Of a stretch of DNA of 64,000 bases, positions 54,927 through 63,846 are shown piece after piece. This DNA is from Streptomyces albospinus (GTDB lineage Bacteria > Actinomycetota > Actinomycetes > Streptomycetales > Streptomycetaceae): contig NZ_BMRP01000002.1 of the NCBI RefSeq assembly GCF_014648695.1, positions 193,212 through 257,211 on the forward strand, in the 5' to 3' direction. The translations under genes and the position numbers were made by a program. The notes beneath the pieces are model-generated. The model had not been told where the DNA came from, made no database searches, and worked only from the letters and a program-made list of their open reading frames with translations. Every line of letters starts with the position of its first letter. The stretch's first letter is position 1.

Positions 54927-55457
54927 ATGCATCAGAACCCTTACGGAGAAGATCCGGTCAGGCTCGTCCTGGACCTCGCTGCGAGGCCGCCGCGCTCCCC
55001 CGGGGAATTCGCCGAACGCTGTGTCGCCGCGGGCATGGTCATCGACCGCCCGGTGGGCGACGAGGACCTGGCGGAGATCCTGGAATTCATCCCGCGCTGG
55101 CTCGCGGTGGTCGATGCGGACACCCCCGAGCGGCGAGCGGCCCTGCTCAACGAGTTGCTGACGGCCTCGTCCGAGCACCCCCGGCTGACCGACCACGCCG
55201 ACGGCGGCTGGCACATCCACTACCGCGCCGACGGCTTGGGCCTGGCCGGTGTGGTGCGGGCAGTGGTCAGTGTGGGTACCGCCCTGCATTTGACCGGCCG
55301 CGGCATGGAACGCCTCGGCCGTTGTGCCCTGACCGAGTGCGGCCGGGCGTACGGCGATTTCACACGGGGCGGTCAGCAGCGCTACTGCTCCCACGCCTGC
55401 GCGAACCGCGACGCCGTGCGCCGCTTCCGCGCCCGCCGGGCAGCGCGGAACCCATGA
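54927..55457 (+). CDS. CGNR zinc-finger regulator
   Basis: A 176-residue protein: an N-terminal ABATE-type domain (residues about 10-120, VRLVLDLAARPPRSPGEFAE) and a C-terminal CGNR zinc finger with cysteines in LGRCALTECGRAYGDF and QRYCSHACANRDAVRRFR (here CANR in place of CGNR). The family consists of stress- or ligand-responsive DNA-binding proteins often next to exporters. The divergent DHA2 pump is the expected target. ATG at 54927 is only a few bases after TAATAC, so translation is probably leaderless. Confidence 0.82.
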   Translation: MHQNPYGEDPVRLVLDLAARPPRSPGEFAERCVAAGMVIDRPVGDEDLAEILEFIPRWLAVVDADTPERRAALLNELLTASSEHPRLTDHADGGWHIHYRADGLGLAGVVRAVVSVGTALHLTGRGMERLGRCALTECGRAYGDFTRGGQQRYCSHACANRDAVRRFRARRAARNP

Positions 55458-55486
55458 GGCCGGCGGCGAGGGGGGGACCGCCGGCC
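55458..55486. terminator. Bidirectional hairpin between CGNR and PKS genes
   Basis: Arms GGCCGGCGG (55458-55466) and CCGCCGGCC (55478-55486) right after the CGNR stop, between convergent genes. Confidence 0.7.
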
Positions 55487-55508
55487 CCACGGTCCATCAC
55501 AGTGGCAG

Positions 55509-58500
55509 TTACGGGGACTCGGCCGCTCCGTCCGCCCGGTCGGCCGTGACGACCGCGGCGAGCTTCGCCGGTGTCGGGTGCGACAGCAGTTCCCGCAGGG
55601 ACACCGTCACGCCCCGCCCGTCCCGCATGCGGTTCACCATCTGGGTACCCAGCAGGGAGTGCCCGCCCAGTTCGAAGAAGTCGTCGTCGACCCCGATGCC
55701 TTCGAACCCGAGGAACTCCTCCCACAGCGCCACGATCCACTTCTCGGTGTCGTCGCGCGGAGCCGTGTAAGCGGACCTCAGTCCGGCGGGCCGCGTCGGG
55801 GGCTCCCCCGCTGCGCCTCCCTTCGCCTCCGCGGGCACCGGCCGTCCGTCGGCGGCCTGCGCGAGCGTGCCGGGCGCCCCGGCGCTCTGCTCCCCACTCG
55901 GCCCGATCCAGTGGCGCTCCCGCTGGAACGGGTAGCCGGGCAGCGCGGCCCTGCGCCGCGGCCCGTCGTGCAGCGCGGGCCAGCGCACCTCGCCGCCCGC
56001 CAGCCACAGGTCCCCGATCCCGAGGAGCAGCGTCTCCATGTCGTCGCCCGCCTCGCCGGGGCGGCGCATCGTGCGAACGGTGGAGATCCCCCGCCGTCCG
56101 GCCAGGGTCGCCCTGGCCAAGGTGGACAACGTGGTGCCGGGCCCTACCTCGACCAGCGCGGTACGGCCCTTGGACGCCGCGGTACGGACCGCATCCGCGA
56201 AGCGCACCGGTCGGCGGGCGTGACCGCCCCAGTACGCGGGGTCCGTGGCCTGCTCGGAGGTGATCGGCTCCCCCGTCACCCCGGAGACGAAGGGCCGCTC
56301 GCACGGAGCGAGGGCGACGCCGCGCACCGCCTCGGTCAGCGGGCCGACCACCGGGTCCATCATCGCCGAGTGGAAGGCGTGCGACGTGTGCAGACGCCGC
56401 GCGGCCACCCCTGCCCCGGCCAGTGCCCGCTCCAGCGTGGCCACGCGCTCCTCGGGTCCGGCGGCCACGCACAGGGCCGGGGCATTGACCGCGGCGACGG
56501 AGACTCCTGGTGGCAGCAGCGGTGCCACCGCCTCCTCGGAGGCCTCGATCGACAGCATCGTGCCCGGCGGCTGCTCCCGCATCAGGCGTCCGCGCAGCGC
56601 GACCAGGTGCAGCGCGTCCTCCAGCGGCAACACCCCGGCCACGCATGCGGCGGTGAACTCGCCGACGCTGTGGCCCACCATGTCGTCCGGCTCCACGCCC
56701 CAGCGCAACAGCAGCCGCGCGAGCGCGTACTCGGTGGCGAACAGCGCGGGCTGCGCCACCTCCGTCGACGTGAGCCGCGCGGCCTGGGCGGCCGTGCCGT
56801 ACAGCACGTCGCGAAGGTCGAGGCCGAGATCGGCACGGAGCAGCCGGGCCGAGCGGTCGATGTCGGCTGCGAAGCCCGGGTCCGCCGTGTACAGGCCGTG
56901 GCTCATCCCGGGGAACTGTGTCCCCTGCCCCGGGAACAGGAACACCGTGCGCGGCCGGCCGGTGCCCGCGTCCCCCTGGCGTGTGCGGTCGGGCTCCGCG
57001 CCGGCAAGGAGCGACGCCGCTCGCGCCGGGTCGGCCGGCACCAGGACCGCGCGGCGATGGCGCATCGGCCGCCGGCCGGTCTGAAGGGTGTACGCGGCAT
57101 CGGCGACGTCCGGGGCGTCCGGCCCGGCGAACCGCCCGGCCAGCCGGTCGGTCGCCGCCTCCAGTGCTTGCGGCGTCTTGGCGGAGAGCAGGAGGAGCTG
57201 CGGCCGGTCCGTGGTCCTGCCGTCGCCCGCCGGCCCCGCGGCCGGGGCCTCTTCGAGGACCACATGGGCGTTGGTGCCACCGATGCCGAAGGAGCTGACG
57301 CCGATGCGGCGCGGGGCATCGCCCGGCTCCCACGCGACCCGTCGGGTGTTCACACGAAACGGCGTCGTGTCGAAGTCGATCCGCGGGTTGGGCGTGCGGA
57401 AGTGCAGACTGGGCGCCAATTCGCGGTGCTGCAGCTGAAGTACGGCCTTGATCAGACTCGCTATGCCGGCCGCGGACTCCAGGTGACCGATGTTGGACTT
57501 CACCGAGCCGAGTGCGCAGTAGCCGGTGTCCTCGGTGAAGTGCCGGTGGGCGCGGGTCAGCGCGTTGACCTCGATGGGGTCGCCTATGGGGGTGGCGGTG
57601 CCGTGCGCCTCGACGGCGGTGACGGTCCGGGCGTCCACGCCGCCGGTGCGCAGCGCCTGGAGGATCACCTGCTCCTGTCCGGTGACGCCGGGCGAGGTGT
57701 AACCGACCTTGTCCGAGCCGTCGTTGTTGACCGCGGAGCCCCTGAGCACGGCCAGAACCCGGTCGCCCTCGGCCACCGCGTCCGTCAGCCGCTTCAGGAC
57801 GACCACGCCCACGCCGCTGCCGAAAACGGTGCCCCGGGCCTCGGAGTCGAAGGGGCGGCAGTGCCCGTCCGGCGAATAGATGAGACCGCGCTCGTAGCGG
57901 TACCCCACCCGGTGCGGCACCCGCACGCACACGCCGCCGGCGAGGGCGACATCGCAGGCCCCGGCGCGCAGCGTCTGCGCGGCCTCGTGCACCGCGACCA
58001 GCGAGGTGGAGCAGGCCGTCTGCACCGACAACGCGGGCCCGGTGAAACCGAGTTGATGGGCGGTGCGGGTCGCCAGGTAGTCCTTGTCGTTGTGGATCTG
58101 CAGTTCGAAGACGGCCGAGTCGAGCACGATCCGGCGGCCTCCGAGCAGGTTCGACATCAGGTACGCGGGCATGTTGGCACCCGCGAAGACCCCTCCGGAG
58201 CGCACTGCCTCCGGGGCGATGCCGGCGTGTTCCAGGGCGTGCCAGGCGCACTCCAGGAAAAGGCGCTGCTGCGGGTCCAGGAGTGCTGCCTCACGCGCGC
58301 TGAAGCCGAAGAACCGTGCGTCGAAGAGGTCCACACCGTCCAGGAGCGGGGCGGCCCGTACGTACTCCGGCCGCTCGAACTCCTCCCGCTCGATGCCTTC
58401 GGCGAGCAGGTCCCGCTCCGCGAGCCGGGTGACGGACTCCACGCCGTCGCGCAGATTGCGCCAGTAGGCGTCGATGTCCTCGGCGCCGGGAAAGCGCCCC

Positions 58501-58568
58501 GCCATTCCGACGATCGCGACGGCGCCGGCATCCGGGTCCGCGGTGAAGCCGTCGTCGTGCAGGGTCAT
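55509..58568 (-). CDS. Type I polyketide synthase module (KS-AT-carrier)
   Basis: A 1019-residue single module. The ketosynthase (residues about 15-440) has Cys186 in VQTACSTSL, His322 in EAHGTATP and His362 in SNIGHLES, all intact. The acyltransferase (about 540-850) has GHSVGEFTAA (Ser634) and the HAFH motif at 730-733, which predicts malonyl-CoA. The carrier (about 940-1010) has FFELGGHSLLG with Ser971 and looks more like an NRPS carrier than a PKS one. There is no ketoreductase, dehydratase or methyltransferase, so it adds one C2 unit and leaves a beta-ketone. No docking or thioesterase domain is seen. It overlaps the flavoenzyme stop by four bases (ATGA). Confidence 0.93.
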   Translation of the reverse strand: MTLHDDGFTADPDAGAVAIVGMAGRFPGAEDIDAYWRNLRDGVESVTRLAERDLLAEGIEREEFERPEYVRAAPLLDGVDLFDARFFGFSAREAALLDPQQRLFLECAWHALEHAGIAPEAVRSGGVFAGANMPAYLMSNLLGGRRIVLDSAVFELQIHNDKDYLATRTAHQLGFTGPALSVQTACSTSLVAVHEAAQTLRAGACDVALAGGVCVRVPHRVGYRYERGLIYSPDGHCRPFDSEARGTVFGSGVGVVVLKRLTDAVAEGDRVLAVLRGSAVNNDGSDKVGYTSPGVTGQEQVILQALRTGGVDARTVTAVEAHGTATPIGDPIEVNALTRAHRHFTEDTGYCALGSVKSNIGHLESAAGIASLIKAVLQLQHRELAPSLHFRTPNPRIDFDTTPFRVNTRRVAWEPGDAPRRIGVSSFGIGGTNAHVVLEEAPAAGPAGDGRTTDRPQLLLLSAKTPQALEAATDRLAGRFAGPDAPDVADAAYTLQTGRRPMRHRRAVLVPADPARAASLLAGAEPDRTRQGDAGTGRPRTVFLFPGQGTQFPGMSHGLYTADPGFAADIDRSARLLRADLGLDLRDVLYGTAAQAARLTSTEVAQPALFATEYALARLLLRWGVEPDDMVGHSVGEFTAACVAGVLPLEDALHLVALRGRLMREQPPGTMLSIEASEEAVAPLLPPGVSVAAVNAPALCVAAGPEERVATLERALAGAGVAARRLHTSHAFHSAMMDPVVGPLTEAVRGVALAPCERPFVSGVTGEPITSEQATDPAYWGGHARRPVRFADAVRTAASKGRTALVEVGPGTTLSTLARATLAGRRGISTVRTMRRPGEAGDDMETLLLGIGDLWLAGGEVRWPALHDGPRRRAALPGYPFQRERHWIGPSGEQSAGAPGTLAQAADGRPVPAEAKGGAAGEPPTRPAGLRSAYTAPRDDTEKWIVALWEEFLGFEGIGVDDDFFELGGHSLLGTQMVNRMRDGRGVTVSLRELLSHPTPAKLAAVVTADRADGAAESP

Positions 58569-59770
58569 TCGACGATCCCGGACTGACCGGCGGGGGTGAG
58601 AGCGTGCCTGCTGATGTCGTACGCGGTGGTCCCGTCAAGGGCGAGATCGGCGCAGATCTTCCCCCACAGAGGCGTGAACTTGAAGCCCCAGCCCGCCACG
58701 GACACCACGACGTTCTCGCCGCCTTCCACCAGCGCACCGGCGTCACCGAGGAAGAACTGCCGGGCGGGATTCCTGGGCAGCATCGCCAGGCAGGTGGAAA
58801 GCTCGGTCGGTCGCGGATCGGCCCACGGCATGTGCGCCGCGGCCCAGTCGGTCACCCGCTCCACCGGCCGCGGGGCCGGCACTCCCTTCGCGTCGTCGGC
58901 GTGGTCCAGCGCGTCGACCTCGAACACCGGGCCGAGCCGGATGTCGTCGCTGGTCGACCAGGGGTTGGGCGGGAAGCCGTAGAAGAGGTTGGTGTCCTCT
59001 TCCGTGGGTTGCTGGAAGGCGAACCAGAACGGCCTGCCGGGCTCGGCCCGGCGCTGGTGGAGGGTGACCAGCGGCAGCTCGTACATACCCACGCTCAGCG
59101 GTGAACCCCACGCTCCCAGGACGTCGTTGGCGTGGGCGCCGTTCGCGAGGACGACTCTGTCCGCGCGGTACGTGCGCTCCTGTGTCCGTACGGTGACGCC
59201 GGCCGGGTCCGGGTCCACGGCCAGCACCCGCTCGTTTCCGCGGAGCACGGCACCGTGCTGCTGGGACAGTTGGAAGACCGCGCCGATCGTGCCGCGTACG
59301 TCGATGGCACCGCCGTCCCGCTGGAGAAAGCCCTCGTAGTGGCTCGGGAGGCCGGTGAAGCCGTAGCGGCGCTCGATCTCCGCGGCCGTCAGCCACTCGT
59401 AGGGCACGTCCAGCGCCTCCATGGCGCGCGCGGTCCCGGAGATCTGTCCCTCGTTGGTCTCCACCTCGGTGTCGCCGAACCACAAGCTGCCCACCTCGTG
59501 CAGCAGCTTACGGCCGGTCAGCGACTCCAGCTCCCGCCACATCGGCAGGGCCTCAAGGGTCAGCGCGAAGATGTCCCGCTCGGTGTACTGGAGACGCCAG
59601 TGCCGCTCGGCTCCGCTCGTTCCGCCCCGCTCGTTCATGAAGCCGTACCGCTCCAGGACGAGCACCTTGCGTCCGCCGCGCCGGGCGGCCTGCCATGCCG
59701 TGGACAGGCCGATCGGCCCGCCGCCGATCACGATCAGGTCGTAGTGCTGGTTGCTCTCGCTCATGTGCAT
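58565..59770 (-). CDS. Sarcosine oxidase-family flavoenzyme (NikD/MSOX-like)
   Basis: A 401-residue FAD-dependent amine oxidase of the DAO fold. The FAD motif is LIVIGGGPIGLSTAW near residue 15, followed by LVLERYGFMNERGGTSGAER. Cys327 in TELSTCLAMLPRNP aligns with the cysteine that binds FAD covalently in monomeric sarcosine oxidase and NikD. NikD oxidises piperideine-2-carboxylate to picolinate in nikkomycin synthesis; relatives act on sarcosine or N-methyltryptophan. The setting beside an aryl-AMP ligase makes a cyclic-imine oxidation to a pyridine acid attractive, but this is inferred. Starts at 59770, 59764 or GTG 59773 are possible; 59770 has GAAG nine bases before it. Confidence 0.85.
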   Translation of the reverse strand: MHMSESNQHYDLIVIGGGPIGLSTAWQAARRGGRKVLVLERYGFMNERGGTSGAERHWRLQYTERDIFALTLEALPMWRELESLTGRKLLHEVGSLWFGDTEVETNEGQISGTARAMEALDVPYEWLTAAEIERRYGFTGLPSHYEGFLQRDGGAIDVRGTIGAVFQLSQQHGAVLRGNERVLAVDPDPAGVTVRTQERTYRADRVVLANGAHANDVLGAWGSPLSVGMYELPLVTLHQRRAEPGRPFWFAFQQPTEEDTNLFYGFPPNPWSTSDDIRLGPVFEVDALDHADDAKGVPAPRPVERVTDWAAAHMPWADPRPTELSTCLAMLPRNPARQFFLGDAGALVEGGENVVVSVAGWGFKFTPLWGKICADLALDGTTAYDISRHALTPAGQSGIVE

Positions 59771-59827
59771 CACTCATTTCTTCACGTAAAGAGGGCGAGC
59801 CCTGGGGCACGGGAATCGGCGAAGAGG

Positions 59828-60586
59828 TCAGGGAGCGGGCCGCGCGATCAGTTCGGCAACCGCGGCCACGGTTTCGACAAGCCGTTCACGGGGGTAGAAG
59901 TGGCCGCCGTCGAACACTCGGTGCGTGAATTCGGCCCGGGTGAACGCCGACCACTCGGCTACGTCCTGGGGCGTCACCGCCGGGTCGTCCGCTCCGCAGA
60001 AAGCACTCACGGGGAGGTCCAGCGCCGGGGCCTGGGCACCGAACCGGCATGACTCCACCACCTGGTAGTCGTTGCGCACGACCGACACGATCAGCTGCAC
60101 CAGCTCCGGGTTCTCACGCACGCTCTCCGGGACGCCGCCCAGCCGCACGAGTTCGTCGAGGACCCCGCTGTCGTCGTGACGAAGAAGGTCGCCGGCGTGG
60201 ATCCGGGGCGGGGCGTACTGGCTGGAGACGATCAGCCGGTCCGGCGTCGGGAAGCCCGACTCCTCCCACCTGCGGGTGATCTCGTACCCCACCGCGGCCC
60301 CCATGCTGTGGCCGAAGAAGGTGAACGGCAGGTCCAGCAACGGGGCGAGCTCGGTGGCAAGCAGGCCGGCGAGCTCGTCCATGTCGTCGATCAGCGGAGC
60401 GCCGATGCGCTCCTCGCGCCCGGGGTACTGGACCGCCAACAGGTCGACATCCGGCGGGAGTACGTCCCGCCAGGGGCGGTAGAAGGAGGCGCCGCCACCG
60501 GCGTACGGGAAACAGACGAGCTGGTGGCGTGGCGGTGAGGCACCGGCGGCTTGCTTGATCAGCGGAGTCGTCCGCACCGGATACAT
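59828..60586 (-). CDS. Type II (editing) thioesterase
   Basis: A 252-residue alpha/beta-hydrolase of the GrsT/TEII family. It has LVCFPYAGGGASFYRPW, nucleophile FFGHSMGAAVGYE and the catalytic His in FDGGHFYPRERL. Such enzymes hydrolyse wrong or stalled acyl groups from carrier proteins of PKS and NRPS lines. It lies between the flavoenzyme and ligase genes on the same strand. ATG at 60586 is preceded by GAGGTGAATCC. Confidence 0.92.
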   Translation of the reverse strand: MYPVRTTPLIKQAAGASPPRHQLVCFPYAGGGASFYRPWRDVLPPDVDLLAVQYPGREERIGAPLIDDMDELAGLLATELAPLLDLPFTFFGHSMGAAVGYEITRRWEESGFPTPDRLIVSSQYAPPRIHAGDLLRHDDSGVLDELVRLGGVPESVRENPELVQLIVSVVRNDYQVVESCRFGAQAPALDLPVSAFCGADDPAVTPQDVAEWSAFTRAEFTHRVFDGGHFYPRERLVETVAAVAELIARPAP

Positions 60587-60656
60587 GGATTCACCTCGTG
60601 ACGGTGTGCGGGGAGTGCGGGGGACCTGCGGCAGATGCGGGCCGCGCCGGGCGAGT

Positions 60657-62351
60657 TCACTGCGCCCCGGCCGCGAGCCGGCCGGCGATGTCCTCTCGCA
60701 GGGCCTTCTTGTCGATCTTCCCGATGCCGGTCAGCGGCAGGGCATCCACGACCTCCAGCCGCTCGGGAAACTTGAATGCGGCCAGGCCCTGCTGCTCCAG
60801 GAACCGGCGCAGCTCCCTCAGCCCGACCGTCCCCTGACCGTCGAGGACGGCGTAGAGGCACACCGCCTCGCCGTAGAGTTCGTGCGGCATGGCCACCCCG
60901 GCCGCCTGGGCGATCCGCGGGTGGCGCTGTGCCATGGCCTCCAGCTCCTCCGCGGAGATCTTCTCGCCGCCGCGGTTGATGGAGTCCCGTACCCGCCCCT
61001 CCAGTACGACGTTGCCGTCGTGGCTCACGCGCACCAGGTCGCCGGTGCGGTAGAACCCGTCGGGCGTGAACGCCGCAGCGGTGGCCTCGGGATTGCGGTA
61101 GTAGCCGGCCACGGTGTAAGGGCCGCGGGTCAGCAGCTCGCCCATCTCCCCGCGGGCCACCGGCCTGCCGGCGGCGTCGACGACCCGGAGCTCGTCCGCC
61201 GTACTGGCCGGGCTGCCCTGGGTGGTGTGGATGACCTCGGCGGAGTCGTCGAGGCGGGTGAAGCACAGCAGTCCCTCGCTCATGCCGTAGCACTGCTGGA
61301 GTGTGGCTCCCAGCTCGGTGCGGACACGGGCGGCCACCGCGGATCCGGGCCGGGCGCCGCCGACCTGGATGACGTGCAGGCTGCTCAGATCGGCTTCGGA
61401 GTCCGGCGCGGCGGCCAGCCATTGGAGCAGCAGGGTCGGCACGAGGGTGCAGTGGGTCACCCGCTCCCGCTGGATCAACTCGAAGGCGGCACGAGGGCTG
61501 TTGGGGTTCGCGAGAACGACCCGGCCGCCCGCGATGAGCGTGCCGAGCACCCCCGGGCAGTTCATGACGAATCCGTGGGCGGCGGGCATGACCGCCAGAT
61601 TGACCGACTGTGAGGTGATTCCTGCAATACCGACAGCGGTACGGATCATGTAGCCGTACCCCTCGTGGGCCCGCGGGATGGCCTTCGGCAGTCCGGTGGT
61701 GCCGCCGGAGAGGAGGAAGACGGCGGCGTCCTGCGGCGTGGCACCGGGCGTGGCCGCATCGGCGCGGCGGGCCTGCGACGCCGCGCCGCCCGGCTCGGGC
61801 CGGCACAACTGGGTCAGGTCCGTCTCGCCCTCGGCGAGCCGTTCCGCTCCCCGTACGAGCAGGTGGCGCAGGCCGGCGTGGCGGTCCCGCAACGTGCGGG
61901 CCAGCCCGAGCCGGTCGACACGGCGGGTTCCGGAGTCCACGGCGAGGGCGACGGGCCGGGTGACCGACACGATGTGGTTCAGCTCGTGTTCCCGGAACGC
62001 CGGCAGGATCAGCACCGGCGGCGCCCCGACGTGCAGCAGCGCCAGCACCAGGACGACGTACTCCAGGCAGTTGGACAGCTGGACGCAGACCCGGTCGCCC
62101 GGGGCGATGCCCTGGGCGCGCAGCCGGCCCGCCGCCTCGTATACCGCCCGCGCCAGTTCCGCGTACGTCATCCGGCGGTCGCCGTCGACGACGGCACACC
62201 GATCCGGCTGGGCGCGGCAACGGTCGAGCACGAGGTCGCTCACCAGCTCCTGCCGCCACAGCCCCGCGTCGCGGTATGCCGCGGCACGGTCGGCGGCGAC
62301 GGTGACCACCTCCGGGTCCAGCGCGGTGGTCTCGCGCACCGGCGCCGTCAT
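60657..62351 (-). CDS. Aryl-AMP ligase (EntE/DhbE family)
   Basis: A 564-residue adenylate-forming enzyme of the stand-alone aryl acid class. The phosphate loop is LLSGGTTGLPKA (about 213-223), followed by MPAAHGFVMNCPG (255-267), GMSEGLLCFTR, the TGD motif GFYRTGDLV and catalytic Lys545 in GIGKIDKK. In dihydroxybenzoate enzymes the pocket reads HN.......S; here Asn is Gly260 and the Ser is Cys265, and Cys there occurs in salicylate-type enzymes. The substrate is thus probably another aryl or heteroaryl acid, such as picolinate or hydroxypicolinate. ATG at 62351 overlaps the carrier-protein stop (ATGA). Confidence 0.92.
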   Translation of the reverse strand: MTAPVRETTALDPEVVTVAADRAAAYRDAGLWRQELVSDLVLDRCRAQPDRCAVVDGDRRMTYAELARAVYEAAGRLRAQGIAPGDRVCVQLSNCLEYVVLVLALLHVGAPPVLILPAFREHELNHIVSVTRPVALAVDSGTRRVDRLGLARTLRDRHAGLRHLLVRGAERLAEGETDLTQLCRPEPGGAASQARRADAATPGATPQDAAVFLLSGGTTGLPKAIPRAHEGYGYMIRTAVGIAGITSQSVNLAVMPAAHGFVMNCPGVLGTLIAGGRVVLANPNSPRAAFELIQRERVTHCTLVPTLLLQWLAAAPDSEADLSSLHVIQVGGARPGSAVAARVRTELGATLQQCYGMSEGLLCFTRLDDSAEVIHTTQGSPASTADELRVVDAAGRPVARGEMGELLTRGPYTVAGYYRNPEATAAAFTPDGFYRTGDLVRVSHDGNVVLEGRVRDSINRGGEKISAEELEAMAQRHPRIAQAAGVAMPHELYGEAVCLYAVLDGQGTVGLRELRRFLEQQGLAAFKFPERLEVVDALPLTGIGKIDKKALREDIAGRLAAGAQ

Positions 62352-62608
62352 GATCCGCTCCGCTGCTCGGCGATGAGCTCGGCCAACCGTCCCAGCGTGT
62401 AGTCGTCCTGGTCCCACAGGTCGACCGTCACGCCGAACCGCTGCTTGAGCGCGAGTTGCAGCTCGGTCGTCTCCACCGAGCTGAGCCCGAGCTCGGCACG
62501 GAGCCTCCAATCCGCGGTGGCTTCCACCAACTCGGCCTCGTCAAAACCGATTTCGGACAGTGTTTCGGTCACCGTGCTCAGCGGACCGACTGTCTCTTGA
62601 GTCGACAA
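62348..62608 (-). CDS. Discrete acyl/aryl carrier protein
   Basis: An 86-residue stand-alone phosphopantetheine carrier. The attachment serine is in RAELGLSSVETTELQLAL (Ser44), followed by a helix and the VDLWDQDDYTLGRLAELI region. The usual Asp before the serine is Ser43. The start is an unusual TTG at 62608, supported by GGAGG nine bases upstream. The 4-base overlap with the ligase gene suggests it is the ligase's partner, receiving the aryl group before chain extension. Confidence 0.85.
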   Translation of the reverse strand: MSTQETVGPLSTVTETLSEIGFDEAELVEATADWRLRAELGLSSVETTELQLALKQRFGVTVDLWDQDDYTLGRLAELIAEQRSGS

Positions 62609-62709
62609 GGGGAAATACCTCCAACATCCGTTGTCATCCGGGGTACAAGGCCGCCTGACGGTTCCAGGGGTGCGCGGGTGTCCGGGACGGTGCCGTCCGG
62701 CCCTCGGGG

Positions 62710-63837
62710 TCAGGACTCCGGGGCGCGTCCGGCCATCTCGCAGGCGAACTCCTGCCATATACGTGCGCACTCGCCCGCGATGTCCGCCACCGTCCTGGCG
62801 CAGTGCGGCGGGACCCCGCCAACGAGGGCCTGCCAATGGGCGAGCGGGATCTCGTGAGAGCTGAGCAGCCGGAGCAGAGCACGCCCCATGTCGGTGGAGC
62901 GCAGCGCGGGGTCCTGCTTCAGGGGTCGCAGCCGCTCCGGCAACGACGGGCGCCGCACGTCCGGGGCGGTGCGCCGGGACGACGCCCCGGCACGGTGATC
63001 TCCGGTCCCGTCGCCGTCGCGGCCGGCACCGCCGGAGCCGTCCATGCCGCCTGCTCCGCCCTGGATGCGCCATGAGACGACCGGCGTGCGAGGAGCAGCG
63101 CCGGCCGCCCGATGTGCCCCGTAGCGGGATGCGGGCACGGGATCCTGGCCGTTCTCCAGCCGTTTGCGCACGTCCTGGGCGGTGCCCAGGGATATCCCCG
63201 CGGCTCTGGCGATCTCCCGCAGCGAAGCGCTCGGCCGCTCGCCGATCAACCTGCTGGCGTGGATCCGTCCTTCGGTCACGCTGGACGGGTGCGTCCGGCC
63301 GTCCCGGCCCAGCCTGCCCGCGTCGTTCAACCGAGGATTTTCCTCGGCTGAACGACGCCGGATGACGCCCACTGTCTTGGGCGACAACCCCGACACCTCG
63401 CCGATCGACCGGTCCGACCACTGCGGGTATGCGCGCAGAATGCGGGCGGCTGCCGCCTTCCGTGCCGCGAGCGGCAGCGGCAGTCCGTGTCCGACGTTCG
63501 AGCGGACCGCCAGGACGAAGCACTCCTCCTCAGTGCCCTCGAAGAACTCCGCGCGGATCTCCGCACCACCGCGCAGCAGTTCGGCCTGCACCCGGTGCAC
63601 CCCGTCGAGCACACGCATCGTCGGATGGTGCACCACGATGGGCGGCAGCAGCGAGGCGTCCAGCATGGCCAGCGCCCTGACGTGCTCCGGATCCTGTCCG
63701 CTGCGCAGCGGACAGGACATGTCCAGTGCGCTGATCGGCACCGTGACGGCCCGGCCCGGCCGCGCGGCGCCGAGGCCGGGAACGGCCTGCGGTGCCCGTA
63801 AGACCGTCTCGACAGTCATCCCACCACTCACGTTCAT
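62710..63837 (-). CDS. StrR-type pathway-specific activator (ParB-like)
   Basis: A 375-residue regulator with the StrR/NovG layout. The ParB/sulfiredoxin-like domain (about 30-130) includes LPPIVVHHPTMRVLDGVHRV and FVLAVRSNVGHGLPL. A helix-turn-helix follows (WSDRSIGEVSGLSPKTVG near 145-162), then a second short HTH-like segment and a variable C-terminus. StrR-type proteins switch on antibiotic gene clusters. Codon 13 is TTA (63799-63801), so synthesis should depend on bldA. ATG at 63837 starts ten bases after the aminotransferase stop, so it is probably co-transcribed with it. About 100 bp separate it from the carrier gene. Confidence 0.9.
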   Translation of the reverse strand: MNVSGGMTVETVLRAPQAVPGLGAARPGRAVTVPISALDMSCPLRSGQDPEHVRALAMLDASLLPPIVVHHPTMRVLDGVHRVQAELLRGGAEIRAEFFEGTEEECFVLAVRSNVGHGLPLPLAARKAAAARILRAYPQWSDRSIGEVSGLSPKTVGVIRRRSAEENPRLNDAGRLGRDGRTHPSSVTEGRIHASRLIGERPSASLREIARAAGISLGTAQDVRKRLENGQDPVPASRYGAHRAAGAAPRTPVVSWRIQGGAGGMDGSGGAGRDGDGTGDHRAGASSRRTAPDVRRPSLPERLRPLKQDPALRSTDMGRALLRLLSSHEIPLAHWQALVGGVPPHCARTVADIAGECARIWQEFACEMAGRAPES

Positions 63838-63846
63838 CCTGGGCCG

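Noticed and set aside
55578..58586. 1002-codon plus-strand open frame opposite the PKS
   Set aside because: Shadow of the PKS; the PKS frame has all active-site residues.
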